From contig OX104114.1 in the NCBI GenBank assembly GCA_944474755.1, forward strand, positions 25,071,220 to 25,135,219: DNA of 64,000 nt, in the 5' to 3' direction. Each line of letters begins with the position of its first letter. The first letter of the stretch is position 1. The notes below the pieces were generated by a model. The model did not search any database. It saw only the letters and a program-made list of their open reading frames with translations, and had not been told where the DNA came from. Source of the DNA: Limnoperna fortunei. Its lineage: Eukaryota > Mollusca > Bivalvia > Mytilida > Modiolidae. Below are positions 25,451 through 37,514 of this stretch, one piece after another. Made by a program: the position numbers and the translations under genes.

Positions 25451-26470
25451 AAAATAACAGAAAAGGGTGAATTTTAAAATTGTAAAATTACATGTATTTA
25501 GAACTTATTATTATTATGTTATTAAGGTAAAAAAGAATGACAAATAAATAAATTAATATTTTAAGCATCACACTTAATTTGGTTAAAAATGTGAAAATTA
25601 ACAAATTGATTGTAATACATGTATAATGGATTAATTACTATAATTATTAGTATATACTTTAATTATAAGTATAGTAAGTAAGTATACCAAGCTGCTTAAT
25701 TTATGAATACTAAACTCTGACTACTGCTTACACTTTCATGAACTGTCATTTCAAAATATGAGTTCTCCAAGCCGTAACTTAACAAGCTTTGGGTTCTTGG
25801 TATAAATATTCCCACTGAATACTTTTCGTGCCATTCAAAGTAAATCACGGTTATGTCACAGTTAAATTTCAAGTACATGCCCAACAGATTAGGAGGCAAC
25901 AACTTAGCCTTCAATGGTTATCTTTCCGGGTAAAATCTACCCGTGGTGAAGAACTTACCAAAAATGAAATATACCAGCATGCCCATCCAGTAACATCACC
26001 AAGAACGACACTATTACTGGACTAGGACAGCAACAACACAGTCACTTTGCTGACCAAGCAAAAATTGTAGCAAAAGACATGATGCACCTGATATCGACCG
26101 AATTCCATTAAGAACTAAGACCAATACCAGCCAGTTAAGTCAAGGCATGACATGTGGGCAACGATTTTGTTGAGAAGATATCGACATTTACCTCTGCAAA
26201 ATCAATATTGTACAGAGAAGGCAGATGCCCAAGTTACCCACCACTATTACAGACTATGTATGAATGTATTTATAATGATAAAATAAAATGATTAAAAAAA
26301 AGTATTCAAAATATATTGTTTGAAAATATACAAATATCTATTTATTATCTAAAGTATTTTTATACTTAATATTTCTTAAAATTTAAAAAATTTCTAATTT
26401 TGTTAAGTAATATTGGCTGAAGGCAAAATTTTTAAATTCACAATGCAATTATACAAATACTATCACATAA
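25451..26470. other. Intron sequence, possible decayed remnant
   Basis: AT-rich except about 25850-26230, which has more even base composition and short open stretches in several frames. None matches a family I recognise. Confidence 0.3.
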
Positions 26471-26635
26471 TCAATATTATACAATTAATGACTTTGATAT
26501 AGGTCGCTATCAGGATTTATCAGCCAGAGAAAATGTAATATTCACCGAGCCGCTAGGCGAGGTGAATATACATTTTTGAGGGCTGATCAATCCTGATAGC
26601 AACCGTATATCAAAGTGATTAATTGTTTTATTAAA
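26470..26635. repeat. Long near-perfect hairpin
   Basis: The arm at 26481-26545 pairs with the arm to 26626 over about 66 bases with a handful of mismatches and two single-base bulges. The centre, GAGCCGCTAGGCGAG, is itself self-complementary. Landmarks are CACTTTGATAT, GCTATCAGGATT and ATATTCACC. Probably a very short palindromic MITE; a transcript would fold like a pre-miRNA. Confidence 0.7.
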
Positions 26636-26681
26636 TGAATAAAACCACCATCTCACTTGATCAGAAAAACAAAGGATGTTT

Positions 26682-28070
26682 TTACACCCCCGCTCGACAG
26701 AGTCGGGGGTATATAGTGGTCCTCATGTCCGTCCGTCTGTCCACATTTGGTTTCCGGATGATAATTCAAAAAGTTTACATCCGATTTGAATGAAACTTTG
26801 GGATATTGTTATATATCAGGTTGGTAAGAAGCCTATCGATTTTGGGGGAAATCCGTCAAATTTCAAGGTCACAGTCCACGAAAAACGTTAGAAATTTTAA
26901 CAAAAAAGTTGTTTCCGGACAATAACTCAAAAAGTTTACATCCGATTTGAATGAAACTTTGGGATATTGTCAAATATCAGGTTGGTAAGAAGCCTATCGA
27001 TTTTGGGGGAAATCCGTCAAATTTCAAGGTCACAGTCCACGAAAAACGTTAGAAATTTTAACAAAAAAGTTGTTTCCGGACAATAACTCATAAAGTTTAC
27101 ATCCGATTTGAATGAAACTTTGGGATATTGTCATATATCAGGTTGGTAAGAAGCCTATCGATTTTGGGGGAAATCTGTCAAATTTCAAGGTCGCAGTCCA
27201 CGAAAAACGTTAGAAATTTTTACAAAAAAGTTGTTTCCGGATGACAACTCAAAAAGTTTGCATGTGATTTGAATGAAACTTTGGGATATTGTTATATATC
27301 AGGTTGGTAAGAAGCCTATCGATTTTGGGGGAAATCCGTCAAATTTCAAGGTCACAGTCCACGAAAAACGTTAGAAATTTTAACAAAAAAGTTGTTTCCG
27401 GACAATAACTCAAAAAGTTTACATCCGATTTGAATGAAACTTTGGGATATTGTTATATATCAGGTTGGTAAGAAGCCTATCGATTTTGGGGGAAATCCGT
27501 CAAATTTCAAGGTCACAGTCCACGAAAAACGTTAGAAATTTTAACAAAAAAGTTGTTTCCGGACAATAACTCAAAAAGTTTACATCCGATTTGAATGAAT
27601 CTTTGGGATATTGTCATATATCAGGTTGGTAAGAAGCCTATCGATTTTGGGGGAAATCCGTCAAATTTCAAGGTCGCAGTCCACGAAAAACGTTAGAAAT
27701 TTTTACAAAAAAGTTGTTTCCGGATGACAACTCAAAAAGTTTGCATGTGATTTGAATGAATCTTTGGGATATTGTCATATATCAGGTTGGTAAGAAGCCT
27801 ATCGATTTTGGGGGAAATCCGTCAAATTTCAAGGTCGCAGTCCACGAAAAACGTTAGAAATTTTTACAAAAAAGTTGTTTCCGGATGACAACTCAAAAAG
27901 TTTGCATGTGATTTGAATGAAACTTTGGGATATTGTTATATATCAGGTTGGTAAGAAGCCTATTGATTTTGGGGGAAATCTGTCAAATTTCAAGGTCACA
28001 GTCCACGAAAAACATTAGAAATTTTCACAAAAGCGGGGGTATCAGCGATCGCTAGATCGACTTAGTCTAG
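26682..28070 (+). mobile_element. Family C element, copy 1
   Basis: The head hairpin ACACCCCCGCTC / GTCGGGGGTAT is followed by TCCGTC repeats. Eight units of exactly 161 bp start at 26750, 26911, 27072 and so on, each with GATTTGAATGAAACTTTGGG and GAAGCCTATCGATTTTGGGG. The tail AAGCGGGGGTATCAGCGATC has palindromes and ends GTCTAG. It encodes nothing. Confidence 0.8.
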
Positions 28071-29331
28071 TTTTCTACTGGAGCCCCTGCTTACATTTTG
28101 TAATTGTTGTTACCCTTAATATTTTTATTTAATTCTGCATTCTGATATCAATTTGCTGTTAATCCTGAAATTACAGTTGCAAATATTTAGAAGAGTATAA
28201 ATGAATCAACATATCGCAGAGCTGACGTTTCTCCCATTTGTTGTTGTCATGCACGATGTACAATTAATACAATCAATTTGATTGGACAAATGAATTTGTT
28301 ATGACGGCTATTCTGATTGGCTAAAACATAAAAACCAGGTCGATATTGTATTCCGCTTGACTACTATGCAGCAGAATCGTGCAGCCTACGAACATTTAAT
28401 GTAATTTTAGTACTGTTGGGATTTATCATGACCCAAAAGTTGTTTTTAAACCAATCAAAAACACGCAAAATTATATTCATGTAATAAAATTTATTACACC
28501 AGTACAATATTACCTTTACAGTTAATTAATAACCTGTTTGGGGGAGCCCTTAATCCTCACTAATGAGAGGCTACAATGTTCTTTGATCTTTAAAAATGTT
28601 GCCTTTCCGGCACACAGCCATTCAAACAGGTATTAAGTTGATCTCTGTATTGAACAAAATGTAAGGATTACACAAAAAGATACAATGCAATTCATTGGTC
28701 AATATTGGTCCTGCATAATTATTCTCATAATATTAATACATTTGTATTTTATAAGCTACATAAGATACAGCTGTGTTTATTATCCACTACTACATTGTCA
28801 ATAGCCCAAAATTTCTTGCAATAATCTGGTGGTCATGCAGAGAGAAAAGATATTTTTGTAAAAGAAGTATTCTGGCTCTTGATTGGGCCTTCATGTCCTA
28901 AGTGTGAACATTGTTTCAAATTTTTTTTGGTTGGCTATAAAACATACATGCAATTGAGTCCTGTTTATGATTATGAATTTTTTAGGGTTTTTCTCACAAG
29001 AAATACTGTTTTTATCATATGTTTGGTTCTACTTCAAGGCAACCTTAAATGCTTATTTCTATACTTTTTTTTGTTCACATTTTATATTGATTATGATATA
29101 TACTATTGTTCCTATACTGTTTGAAGTACTTACATGATGCTACTTCAGCATTGACTATAAGATGTGTTACTTGAAAAATTGAGACTTTATAGTATTGGGC
29201 ATTAGCAATTAAGTTACGGAACCACTATGTTTGTCTTTTGATAAAAAGGACACTACTGATGGACATCAGAATTCAGTCACTGAACCTTACATGGTTGTCT
29301 TAAGAACCGAGACTTGATTGTGTTGTTCATC
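28071..29331. other. Intron sequence, nothing recognised
   Basis: AT-rich sequence between a C and a B element; no features found. Confidence 0.4.
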
Positions 29332-30589
29332 ATTATACCAGTATATAGTGTTCATGGTGTCCGTCCGTCCGTCCGTCCATCTGTCCGTCCGTTACACTTT
29401 CTATTATTTGCAACTCCTCCTACACCACTGAAAGGAATTTGATGAAACTTACACAGAATCTTTGTCTCATAGTGCCATTGTGCAGGAGATATTTAACATT
29501 TTGATCTGAATGATATTTGGGGTTTCCCATAGAAAAACATGGACTTTGTCATTGACCTAAGGGGGTCCCTATCTCTTATGTGCAACTCCTCCTACACCAC
29601 TGAATGGAATTTAATGAAACTTACACAGAATCCTTGTCACATAGTGCCATTGTGCAGGAGATATTTATTATTTTGATTGGAATGATACTTGGGGTTTCCC
29701 ATAGAAAAATATGGACATTGTCATTGACCTAAGGGGGTCCTCATCTCTTATGTGCAACTCCTCCTACACCACTGAATGGAATTTGTTGAAACTTACACAG
29801 AATTCTTGTCACATAGTGCCATTGTGCAGGAGATATTTATTATTTTGATCTGAATGATATTTGGGGTTTCCCATAGAAAAACACGGACTGTCATTGACAT
29901 AAGGGGATACCCATTTCTTATGTGCGACTCCTCCTACACCACTAAATGGAATTTGATGAAACTTACACAGAATGTTGTCACATATTGCCATTGTGCACTA
30001 GATATATAACATTTCGATTGGAATGATATTTGGGGTTTCCCATAGAAAAACATGGACTGTCATTGATATAAGGGGATACCCATCTCTTATGTGCAACTCC
30101 TCCTACACCACTGAATGGAATTGGATGAAACTTACACAGAATCCATGTCACATAGTGCCATTGTGCAGGAGATATTTAACATTTTGATCGGAATGATATT
30201 TGGGGTTTCCCATAGAAAAACATGGAGTTTGTAATGGACATAATGGGATACCCATCTTTTATTTGCAACTCCTCCTACACCACTGAATGGAACTTGTTGA
30301 GACTTACACAGAATCTTGGTCACATATTGCCATTGTGCTATGGATATTAAACATTTTGATCAGAATATTATTGGAGGTTTCCCATAGAAAAACATGGACT
30401 TTGTCATTGACATAGGGGATGCCATTCTTTGGGGGATTGGTGAGGGTTACATGTATTATCTGCAATTTCACTTTCACGTTTAATTAGATAAAGTTTCAAT
30501 TTCATAATTAAGAACGCCTGAATTTTCAAAGTAATTGTGAACCAGGGGGTATCAATGGTGAGCATTGCTCACAGGTTTTTTTACTCTAG
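29332..30589 (+). mobile_element. Family B element, copy 2
   Basis: Same core as copy 1 (six or seven units of about 172 bp) and same tail: GGGGGTATCAATGGTGAGCA, hairpin, then TTACTCTAG. The head hairpin is decayed to ATTATACCAGTATATAG. Unit-by-unit variants are shared with copy 1, so both copies descend from one already expanded element. Confidence 0.75.
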
Positions 30590-30794
30590 TTTTTATTTTT
30601 TTTACATTTAACTATGTGATGAAATTTGTAAACAATTACCTTTTTGTGCAAAAATATTTTGGTAGATTATTTTTTAAAATTTGACCTGACTTAAATGCAT
30701 CAGATCTTTAATGGTTGAATAAAAAAGTCATATATTTATCAAAGGTTATCAAAGGTGTGTTAACACTCAGGTTTTGAACTAAAATATAAGCAAC

Positions 30795-30965
30795 AAGGCT
30801 TACTTGACTCAAAACTTAATTGACAAGGATTGCCAGCTTTCCTCCTTAATAAAGGGAGTCTCAAAAATTAGGAAAGCTCTTCTCCCAATGGAAACTTGGT
30901 GCCAAAATAGCTGAACTATAACTGAAACTGATAGAACACCTTATTCAAATAAACTATCTGTATGT
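30795..30965 (+). repeat. SINE 3' part, decayed
   Basis: ACTTGACTC, AATTGACAAGGATTGCCAG and ATTCAAATAAAC follow the SINE order. The tRNA-like head is missing. Confidence 0.5.
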
Positions 30966-31009
30966 TTTCTAATAACAATGTTATATCAGTAACAAGATAT
31001 TATCTCTAT

Positions 31010-31140
31010 GTGTTCTTCAGAGTGGTTTAGGTAGAGCCATTTACTAATGATCACCAGGGAAAGTAAGAGTTGCTAGTTGAGGCCAGGTGTATGTGCTTGA
31101 CTCAAATTTTAGTTGACAGGTTGGTTTCCACCTTATGTAG
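31010..31140 (+). repeat. SINE fragment shared with the 55.6-kb locus
   Basis: GAGCCATTTACTAATGATCACCA and TGTGCTTGACTCAAA resemble the fragment at 55595-55790, at a comparable place downstream of the other TRIM-like gene. It may have been copied with the gene. Confidence 0.5.
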
Positions 31141-31404
31141 ATTTCAAATGTGTAGTCCATCTCTACCCAACTTCCTAAATTTGTCTAGTTGCAATCAAAC
31201 CTCTGTAGTCGTACCCCACTTTCCAAATTGATCTGGTTGTTAACTTGCTCTCATCCTGAATATACCTGTCAAAAATGCTCTTTTACTGAGCATTAAGTAA
31301 GCATTTATATAATAAATTGTCGAAAATGATTTTAAGGTTTGTATTTGTTTAGTTATTTAGTTAAGGTCTAATTCCTACAGCTTGTCAACTCTCTTTTCAT
31401 ATTC

Positions 31405-31680
31405 AATGTTAAGGACCTCTGTGGCTAAGTATACTTAAGGTAGTTGGTTTATTAATTTTCACATGCCTGTCAACACTGAGATTGCGGGTTTGATTCTCAC
31501 TGTTGGCAGGGCGTATTGACTCTAATCTTAATTGACAAGGATTGTCATATTTCCATCTGAAGGTCAAGGGTGTTCTCCTGGAACTTTGGCTTTCTCCTCA
31601 ATAAAAACATAAGAACATAATAATATAACTGAAATATTGCTGAAAGTGGCATTAACCACCATTTAAACAAACAAACTAAC
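31405..31680 (+). repeat. SINE, nearly full length
   Basis: Contains a worn tRNA-like head (ACCTCTGTGGCTAAGTA), GTCAACACTGAGATTGCGGG, ATCTTAATTGACAAGGATTG and the GAAATATTGCTGAAAGTGGC tail with CAAACAAACTAACTAA. Confidence 0.7.
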
Positions 31681-31802
31681 TAACTAAACTAATCAAAGTT
31701 AGTGGCTATAGATATTTATCATTCAATACAAATTCCAGAGTCATATGCCAGGAAAAAACCAAATCCCAAACAGTGCACTTTGCTGAATTTAAAAAAAAAT
31801 AT

Positions 31803-31808
31803 TTTAAT
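31803..31808 (-). promoter_or_regulatory. Possible ATTAAA polyadenylation signal
   Basis: ATTAAA on the minus strand about 225 bases after the stop of the first TRIM-like gene. Weak by itself. Confidence 0.25.
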
Positions 31809-31917
31809 AAAGATTTCATTTTTTTGAAAATAAACATTAATGTAGTAATTGATATCACTGTAAAATCTGTAGGTTATATCTTGACATTTGCACAAAATAT
31901 ATAAGAACAAAATACAG

Positions 31918-32018
31918 AACACCAAGGAAACTGTCAAAAAAGACAATATCTTAATCAAAGAAACTGGCAAAATTTAGAACCAACAACCAAAAATATATAA
32001 AAATATAGCAACTACAGC
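31918..32018 (+). repeat. Dispersed repeat fragment near the TRIM-like 3' end
   Basis: GGAAACTGTCAAAAAAGACA and AGAACCAACAACCA match the order of a segment at 44667-44760. It appears to lie in the 3' untranslated region of the minus-strand gene. Confidence 0.4.
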
Positions 32019-32031
32019 TATTTAAGATTGT

Positions 32032-33873
32032 TCATTCTGTTTCTTTCTCCAATTCAGGACAACCGGAAATTTCTAGTTTGTACAATTTAGCATTTTCATA
32101 CCATCTTGAAAGTCCAATGAACCACTTGTCAGTTGAGAAGCACATTGAACTTACATACAATTTTTCTCTCTGTACATGTATTCCTATTTCATGAAGGTAT
32201 AAATGTTTAATTAGCTGTGGGTAATTATTTAAGATATGGAATGCATTGGTGGCAGCATCATAAACCACAATGTTTATAGATGGTGCAGTTGCAATATGTA
32301 CTGGTGCAAATGCCATTATCTCCGTGTTTATATTTGGATGTCCTTCATAAGTACTTGTGTGTCCTCCATGTTTGAAAACCACCACTCTGTATCCGGAATT
32401 CATTCCTATCAACCCATCTACCACAAAAGTACCCTCATGAGATACAGTAAGATCTATTATATTGTTGAGTATTGGCTTGTTCTGAACATCCCTTTCATGT
32501 CTAATAACATGGTTTCCTTCTTTATCCATAACAATAACTGCCCGTCTTCCATGTGTCATGTTGTCTGTGTTGTGTGCTCCAACAATGACATAGTCACCTG
32601 AAGCACGTATGATTCCAGCCCTCAGTGGTGCCACATTGTATTTTGACTTGCGTAGTTTTCCAGTGTCATTGTAGATGATGCTTAATCTAGATTCATTTGT
32701 AGAGAAAAGTAAATCATTAGCAGGGGTCAATGCCATGCTGTATACCACAAGATTGTAACTGGACATAACTTGAAGAATTTTGTCACACGGTTTAAATTTT
32801 AGTAACTCATTATTTGACCAGGAAAGTAACCACAATAAACCATCATCACATGCAACTATTTTATTTATGCTTGAAATTCCTGTGTCGTATTTTTTTACAA
32901 CTTTTAAGCTGGAATTTACTGGCACTGACTCTTCAGTTTTGGTCTTTGTCTCATTGACAATGGTTCTGCTAGAATTTATTGAAGCAGTCTCTCCTGAATT
33001 TGTCTTTATCTTTTCTGTTGTTTCAATTTGTAATAGGCCTATGTCAGATGAATTTAACTTCCTAGGAATAAACTGTGGCAATGTAATATTAGTCCAATTT
33101 ATAGATGATTTCTTTACCAAAATCATCTCTTTTTCTGCTGGCAGGTTCTTGAAGACATCTTCTGCATTTTTTGTGTCAATATGCAAGTCTAGCTTCAAAA
33201 TTTTATTCTCTGCATCTTTTTCCAGCTGATAAATATGGTCAATTTCTTGGTCTATGGACTTTTGAATAGACTGGTATTTTCCCTCAAGATCACTTCTAAG
33301 ATTTTTTCCATATTCTTTGACTGCATTTATTAATACAGTTTCATGGATCAAGATGTTTTGGTTCACTTCATTGTACTGCGATTCTTTGGTTGTTTTAATT
33401 TCTACTAATTTCCTTATTTCCATGTTTAAATTGTCTTTTTCTTCTTCTATTTTAAGTTTAGCTTCTTTCAGTTTTTCTATCTTAATTGTATACCCATCAC
33501 ATATTTCCATTAAATCATGTTTTTTGTGTATCTGTACAATACAGCTAGCACAGGCAAGTTGGTCACATGACCCGCAGTACAAAGTCACAACTTGTCCAGG
33601 ATGTTTTATGCATTTAATTTTGCTGAAATCCACAGATTTTTCATTTTCTTGATTTTCCACTCCAACTTCCTTGATATTACTTATTCTGTGATCACCAGCA
33701 AATTTAAACTTTGGATGAATTTTTTCTTTGCATTTATTGCACATCAGCATCTCACAATCTATACACTTCCATTTTAGTTGTGTTTCGTTCTCACAAATTT
33801 GACAAACGATTGGAAATTGTCCCTCATGTTTAGTCTCTGTACATGCCATGACACTCAAATGTGTATCTAACAC
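32032..33873 (-). CDS. RING-less TRIM-like protein (B-box 1, B-box 2, coiled coil, beta-propeller)
   Basis: A 613-codon uninterrupted ORF. The start at 33849 (MACTET, 605 aa) is preferred because the paralog at 56 kb has the same VMAC context; 33873 is the longest option. Numbering from MAC, a first zinc finger uses C16, C19, C29, C32, C37, C40, H45 and H54 (B-box-1-like). A second uses C80, H83, C92, C95, C100, C103, H108 and H111 (B-box 2). A charged heptad-rich coiled coil follows at about 115-235, then a low-complexity linker, then a beta-propeller-like (NHL/WD-type) region from about 325 to the end. No RING finger is present at the N-terminus, so ubiquitin-ligase activity of its own is not expected. 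TRIM/B-box families are expanded in bivalves, often as intronless genes; roles in immune signalling or RNA regulation are plausible but not shown here. The gene lies antisense inside the 53-kb PHYHD1 intron. Its codons are intact, arguing for a live gene. Confidence 0.88.
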   Translation of the reverse strand: MLDTHLSVMACTETKHEGQFPIVCQICENETQLKWKCIDCEMLMCNKCKEKIHPKFKFAGDHRISNIKEVGVENQENEKSVDFSKIKCIKHPGQVVTLYCGSCDQLACASCIVQIHKKHDLMEICDGYTIKIEKLKEAKLKIEEEKDNLNMEIRKLVEIKTTKESQYNEVNQNILIHETVLINAVKEYGKNLRSDLEGKYQSIQKSIDQEIDHIYQLEKDAENKILKLDLHIDTKNAEDVFKNLPAEKEMILVKKSSINWTNITLPQFIPRKLNSSDIGLLQIETTEKIKTNSGETASINSSRTIVNETKTKTEESVPVNSSLKVVKKYDTGISSINKIVACDDGLLWLLSWSNNELLKFKPCDKILQVMSSYNLVVYSMALTPANDLLFSTNESRLSIIYNDTGKLRKSKYNVAPLRAGIIRASGDYVIVGAHNTDNMTHGRRAVIVMDKEGNHVIRHERDVQNKPILNNIIDLTVSHEGTFVVDGLIGMNSGYRVVVFKHGGHTSTYEGHPNINTEIMAFAPVHIATAPSINIVVYDAATNAFHILNNYPQLIKHLYLHEIGIHVQREKLYVSSMCFSTDKWFIGLSRWYENAKLYKLEISGCPELEKETE

Positions 33874-34947
33874 TGATAAATAATAGATAACTTATCCTTT
33901 CAAGTCTACCTATCAGTAAATTAATACTAAATACAGATAACAGCTGTTAACTAAACTGCTTGTCTGCTGTAAAGTATATGTTAGTAAATAAAACAAGTTG
34001 CTTTCTTTACAAAAAGCAATCGTGGGCGCTAATTAGTGTACACATACAGAATGGTATAGTTTGTTTGGAGGAATAATATAGTCCATATAATTGTTTTTTT
34101 ACCAGTATCCCTTATGCATAATAATGTACACGCACATTCACTCCATATTTCTTTTTTTGTATTTGTATAGATACATCTTTGATTGCAAAGCAGCATTAAT
34201 TGCACGTTTCATTGAACTGTAAGTTAATGTTTGACCTACCTCAGCAAGTGAAAGTGGTAGAATGTTTTACGTGTCATAAATATGTTACTAAGTCAAATCA
34301 GAGCACAAGCGTATTTACCTCGTACATATTTACTAGCCATTAAAAATTAAGTAATTTAAGAAAATACAGCAGTTATATATTTATATATAAGCGATTACAT
34401 TTATTAATTAAACTTAACAGACACACACATATATATACTGTAAATAAAACGACAATTATTTATATCACGTTTTAACTTTAAAAATAGCACAGTGTGTAAC
34501 ATCGTCTGCTCGCAAAGCGATTGTTATAACTAGATTTCATTGACCGATATTTTTATGAATGAATAAGTTCTGCGATTGTCATCTATCAATTTGCCATAAA
34601 TATAATCTCATTTAAGAGCGTAAATTAAGATGTATTGGATTATTTTAAGAAAACTATGATAACCCTTCTTTGAGGTACTTTTCCGTAAATTGATGCTGGA
34701 AAATTATCGACACCCTCAATTGGGGCACTCTCCCAAAATGTATCATTCTCCATAGCATCCGCCTTAACCTCTCCAATACTATTTGCGTGGGTCGCTAATG
34801 CGCCCACGCAAAAAATGAGATGTATCTATTCACCAAGAATTTATTATTATTTGTATACAAACTTAGAATTATGTTCAGTGGTTAGAATTCATGTGTAGCT
34901 TTTAGCTCTGATGATGACTTGAATCAACTAATCTAGAAGCTATTTTT
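33874..34947. other. 5' flank of the first TRIM-like gene
   Basis: No promoter motif could be fixed. A short perfect hairpin, TTTGCGTGGG / CCCACGCAAA, lies near 34783-34813. Confidence 0.35.
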
Positions 34948-34948
34948 T

Positions 34949-35168
34949 AGGCCCCCCCCCTTCCACACACACACTTTGTGGCAGATGCCCAATAGTGATC
35001 AGTCCAGGCTGTATCTTTTTATCTGTAGAGTTAGGCTTTTGTATTTCGTATGGGGGTAGATAATCAAGGCTATGTGTCGCATACCATGGTTGAAGACCTT
35101 TGACTTTGCAATTTTACCTGAAGGTCTGCGGGGCCAACAGAGATGGATACCATCTCACTGATATCTAG
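34949..35168 (+). mobile_element. Family I element, short copy
   Basis: The head GGCCCCC...CTTTGTGGC is followed by ATAGTGATCAGTCC. One core unit (GTAGATAATCAAGG, GACCTTTGACTTTG) follows, then the tail ATGGATACCATCTCACTGAT ending ATCTAG. Confidence 0.6.
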
Positions 35169-35352
35169 TAATAAGTTAAATGTATGTTTGGTAGTTAAAC
35201 TACTTCAAAATTTGTGAAAAATCCTTTTGTGTACAAAGGGAAATGTAGGTAATAATCCAGATATGATTGATGATCTTTTGAAATCAGTCCATCAGAAAAA
35301 TTGAAGCGATGTGAAACTTTATACTATATTCAGTTGCATGTCACACCAAGTT

Positions 35353-36330
35353 TTAGCTCACCTGACCCAAAGGGTCATGTGAGCTATGGCCATCACTTTG
35401 CATCCGTCTTCGTTGTCATCGTCCATAACTTTCTAAAAAAAATCTTCTCCTCCAAAACCACTGAGTGATTGCTTTGAAACTTTGCACACATCATCAGTAA
35501 AATGTCCTCTACCAAGTTTGCACAAAAAATGGCCTCAGACCAACCAACATGGAAGCCATAGCTAAAAATAAAACAGGTGGGTGAAAATGCAGTTTTTGGC
35601 TAATAGTTCAAAAAGTATAACAGATACAAGAAAACCGAAGGGACTTTACTACTTCAGCATCAAAAGCTCTACAAAACACTCCATTGGGTCAAAGTTATAT
35701 GACGACTCCTTGTAGGAGTTATTGCCCTTTGTCAAAATCGATGATTTTTGCCATTTTCGCCTCAAAATCTTGAAAATTATTAGAACTAGAGAAAAAGTAA
35801 GCATTGCTTAATTGATCTGCTCTATGAGGGCTACAAAAATAGTGTTAGGATCAAGATTGTCTGATGAACCGTTTAGGAATTATTTTCCTTGAACATTTTT
35901 TTAATCAATTTTGATTGATTTTTAAAATTAAAACAATCTTCTCCTCTTTAACCAATGAAAGGACTGCTTTGAAACATTGCACACATCATCATTAGGATGT
36001 CCTCTACCAAAATCGGGCAAATCTTGACAGCTGACTACTTACATAGCTACGTTGGCTTAAAATAGAAAGGGGGGGGGGGGGGGGGGGGGTCAAGAGAATT
36101 TTGGCTGATAGTTAAAAAAGTATAACAGGTACAGCAAATTTAAAGGGAACCTCCCTGCTCCCTCTAAGCATCAAAAGCTCCTCCTTATAGGAGTTATTTC
36201 CCTTAAAAGTTCAAAATTAATGACTTTTGCAGAAGTGTTGGGCAATTCCTTATGGAAAGAAAAGCTGGATAAAAATGGGTTGTTTGGTTTTAGGTTCAGG
36301 TGAGCGATACAGGCTCCTGGGAGCCTCTAG
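35353..36330 (+). mobile_element. Family A' element, copy 2
   Basis: Starts TTAGCTCACCTGACCC with partner GGGTCATGTGAGCT, followed by a short TCGTTGTCATCGTC tract and two 0.5-kb units. It ends GGCTCCTGGGAGCCTCTAG, a hairpin next to CTAG. A run of about 20 G lies inside, near 36070. Confidence 0.75.
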
Positions 36331-36940
36331 TTACGATTGTATTCAAAATAGATATTGATAATGGATATGGAGATGAAGTTGAGGATATGTTATTGTTTGC
36401 ATTGTTTGAATGTTGTTAATACTTATAAACACCCCCCAAGACAACATAATCACATACCACCTTGCAATCTTCCAAGCCAAAAACAGAATTGAACCTATGT
36501 TCAACAGAGAAATTATTGAAAGCAGAATGTGAATGATAGTTATAACATTAAACTTAAATTGTCATTAATAGGAAATGATTTTGATTGCAATTACATTATT
36601 AATTTTTAATCTGAAATTTGTTTATGTTTTTATCTGTATGAGTGTGTAGCTGCCTTATTGGCTTTGTTGGAGGACAACCTTAAAGCTTTCAACTGTATCA
36701 AGGCCCTTTCTGTGATGAAAGTAAATATTAATAATGACTTTATTTGTAGAGGGTTACACAGTTAGTATTGCAATGAATCTTCCCTGAGGCCTCATGCATG
36801 AAACAAATACAAAACAATCTTACAAAGAGTGTACAATTCAAAAGTGAAAAAGCAGTATAAAAGTGTATGTATACGAATTAAATCATATAATTCACACATT
36901 ACTACAAATTCTAAATCATGTGGCAATTCATTTAAGAAAT
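36331..36940. other. Intron sequence, nothing recognised
   Basis: No features found. Confidence 0.4.
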
Positions 36941-37019
36941 AGATTATTGCGAGTGGGCTCTATGCGAATTAGAACATGACCATGTTCTTATTCGCATACA
37001 GCCCAGTTGCAATAATCTA
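36941..37019. repeat. 38-bp-stem hairpin with two-base loop
   Basis: AGATTATTGC...AGAACATG (36941-36978) pairs with CATGTTCT...GCAATAATCT, 34 of 38 positions matching. Adjacent to the K repeat, whose other copy lacks it. Confidence 0.7.
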
Positions 37020-37510
37020 CTTCAATTCTAATATGTCTAACAATTGTTTTAAAATTTCAAAACAGCTCAATGGTAATACTGTTTTTTTTTAAACTAATAA
37101 GATATATCCCAAAACAGTATGTTAAAGCAAATAAAATTGACATAAAAATATATTCTCGTTATTTTATTGAATATAGGTACCTTTAAAACAAAAAATATTG
37201 TGAAATCTTAACGAAATTACATTGTTCCAGTTTGAAATTTTCAGTTGAGCGTAATATGACGTGGGAATTCTAATTGTGATGTGATATTAATTCAATGTAG
37301 AATTGTTATAAAATAATGTATCGGGAGTAGTTTAAATCATATAAATCTCAGAATTCACACTAAAAATAACTGCATTATTAACAATAAGGATAATTATGGA
37401 TAACACATAACAAACTGCATTTTTAAGTCAGTTTTTACATTTACACATAACACACAGCTTAGGCATATGCGAACTAAACTTATTGGAATTTTTACGCAGC
37501 TTTGTTTACA
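37020..37510 (+). repeat. K repeat, copy 1
   Basis: Its reverse complement matches about 48545-48965. Both hold TTGAAATTTTCAGTTGAGC, TTAAGTCAGTTTTTAC and TGACGT. Diverged, non-coding. Confidence 0.6.
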
Positions 37511-37514
37511 TAGC

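Noticed and set aside
25828..26025. 65-codon frame in a region of more even composition
   Set aside because: No recognised domain or splice context; kept only as a possible decayed remnant.
32236..33777. Plus-strand open frames up to 149 codons
   Set aside because: They lie antisense to the TRIM-like coding region and have no domain of their own; the same kind of shadow appears at 56980-58037 in the paralog.
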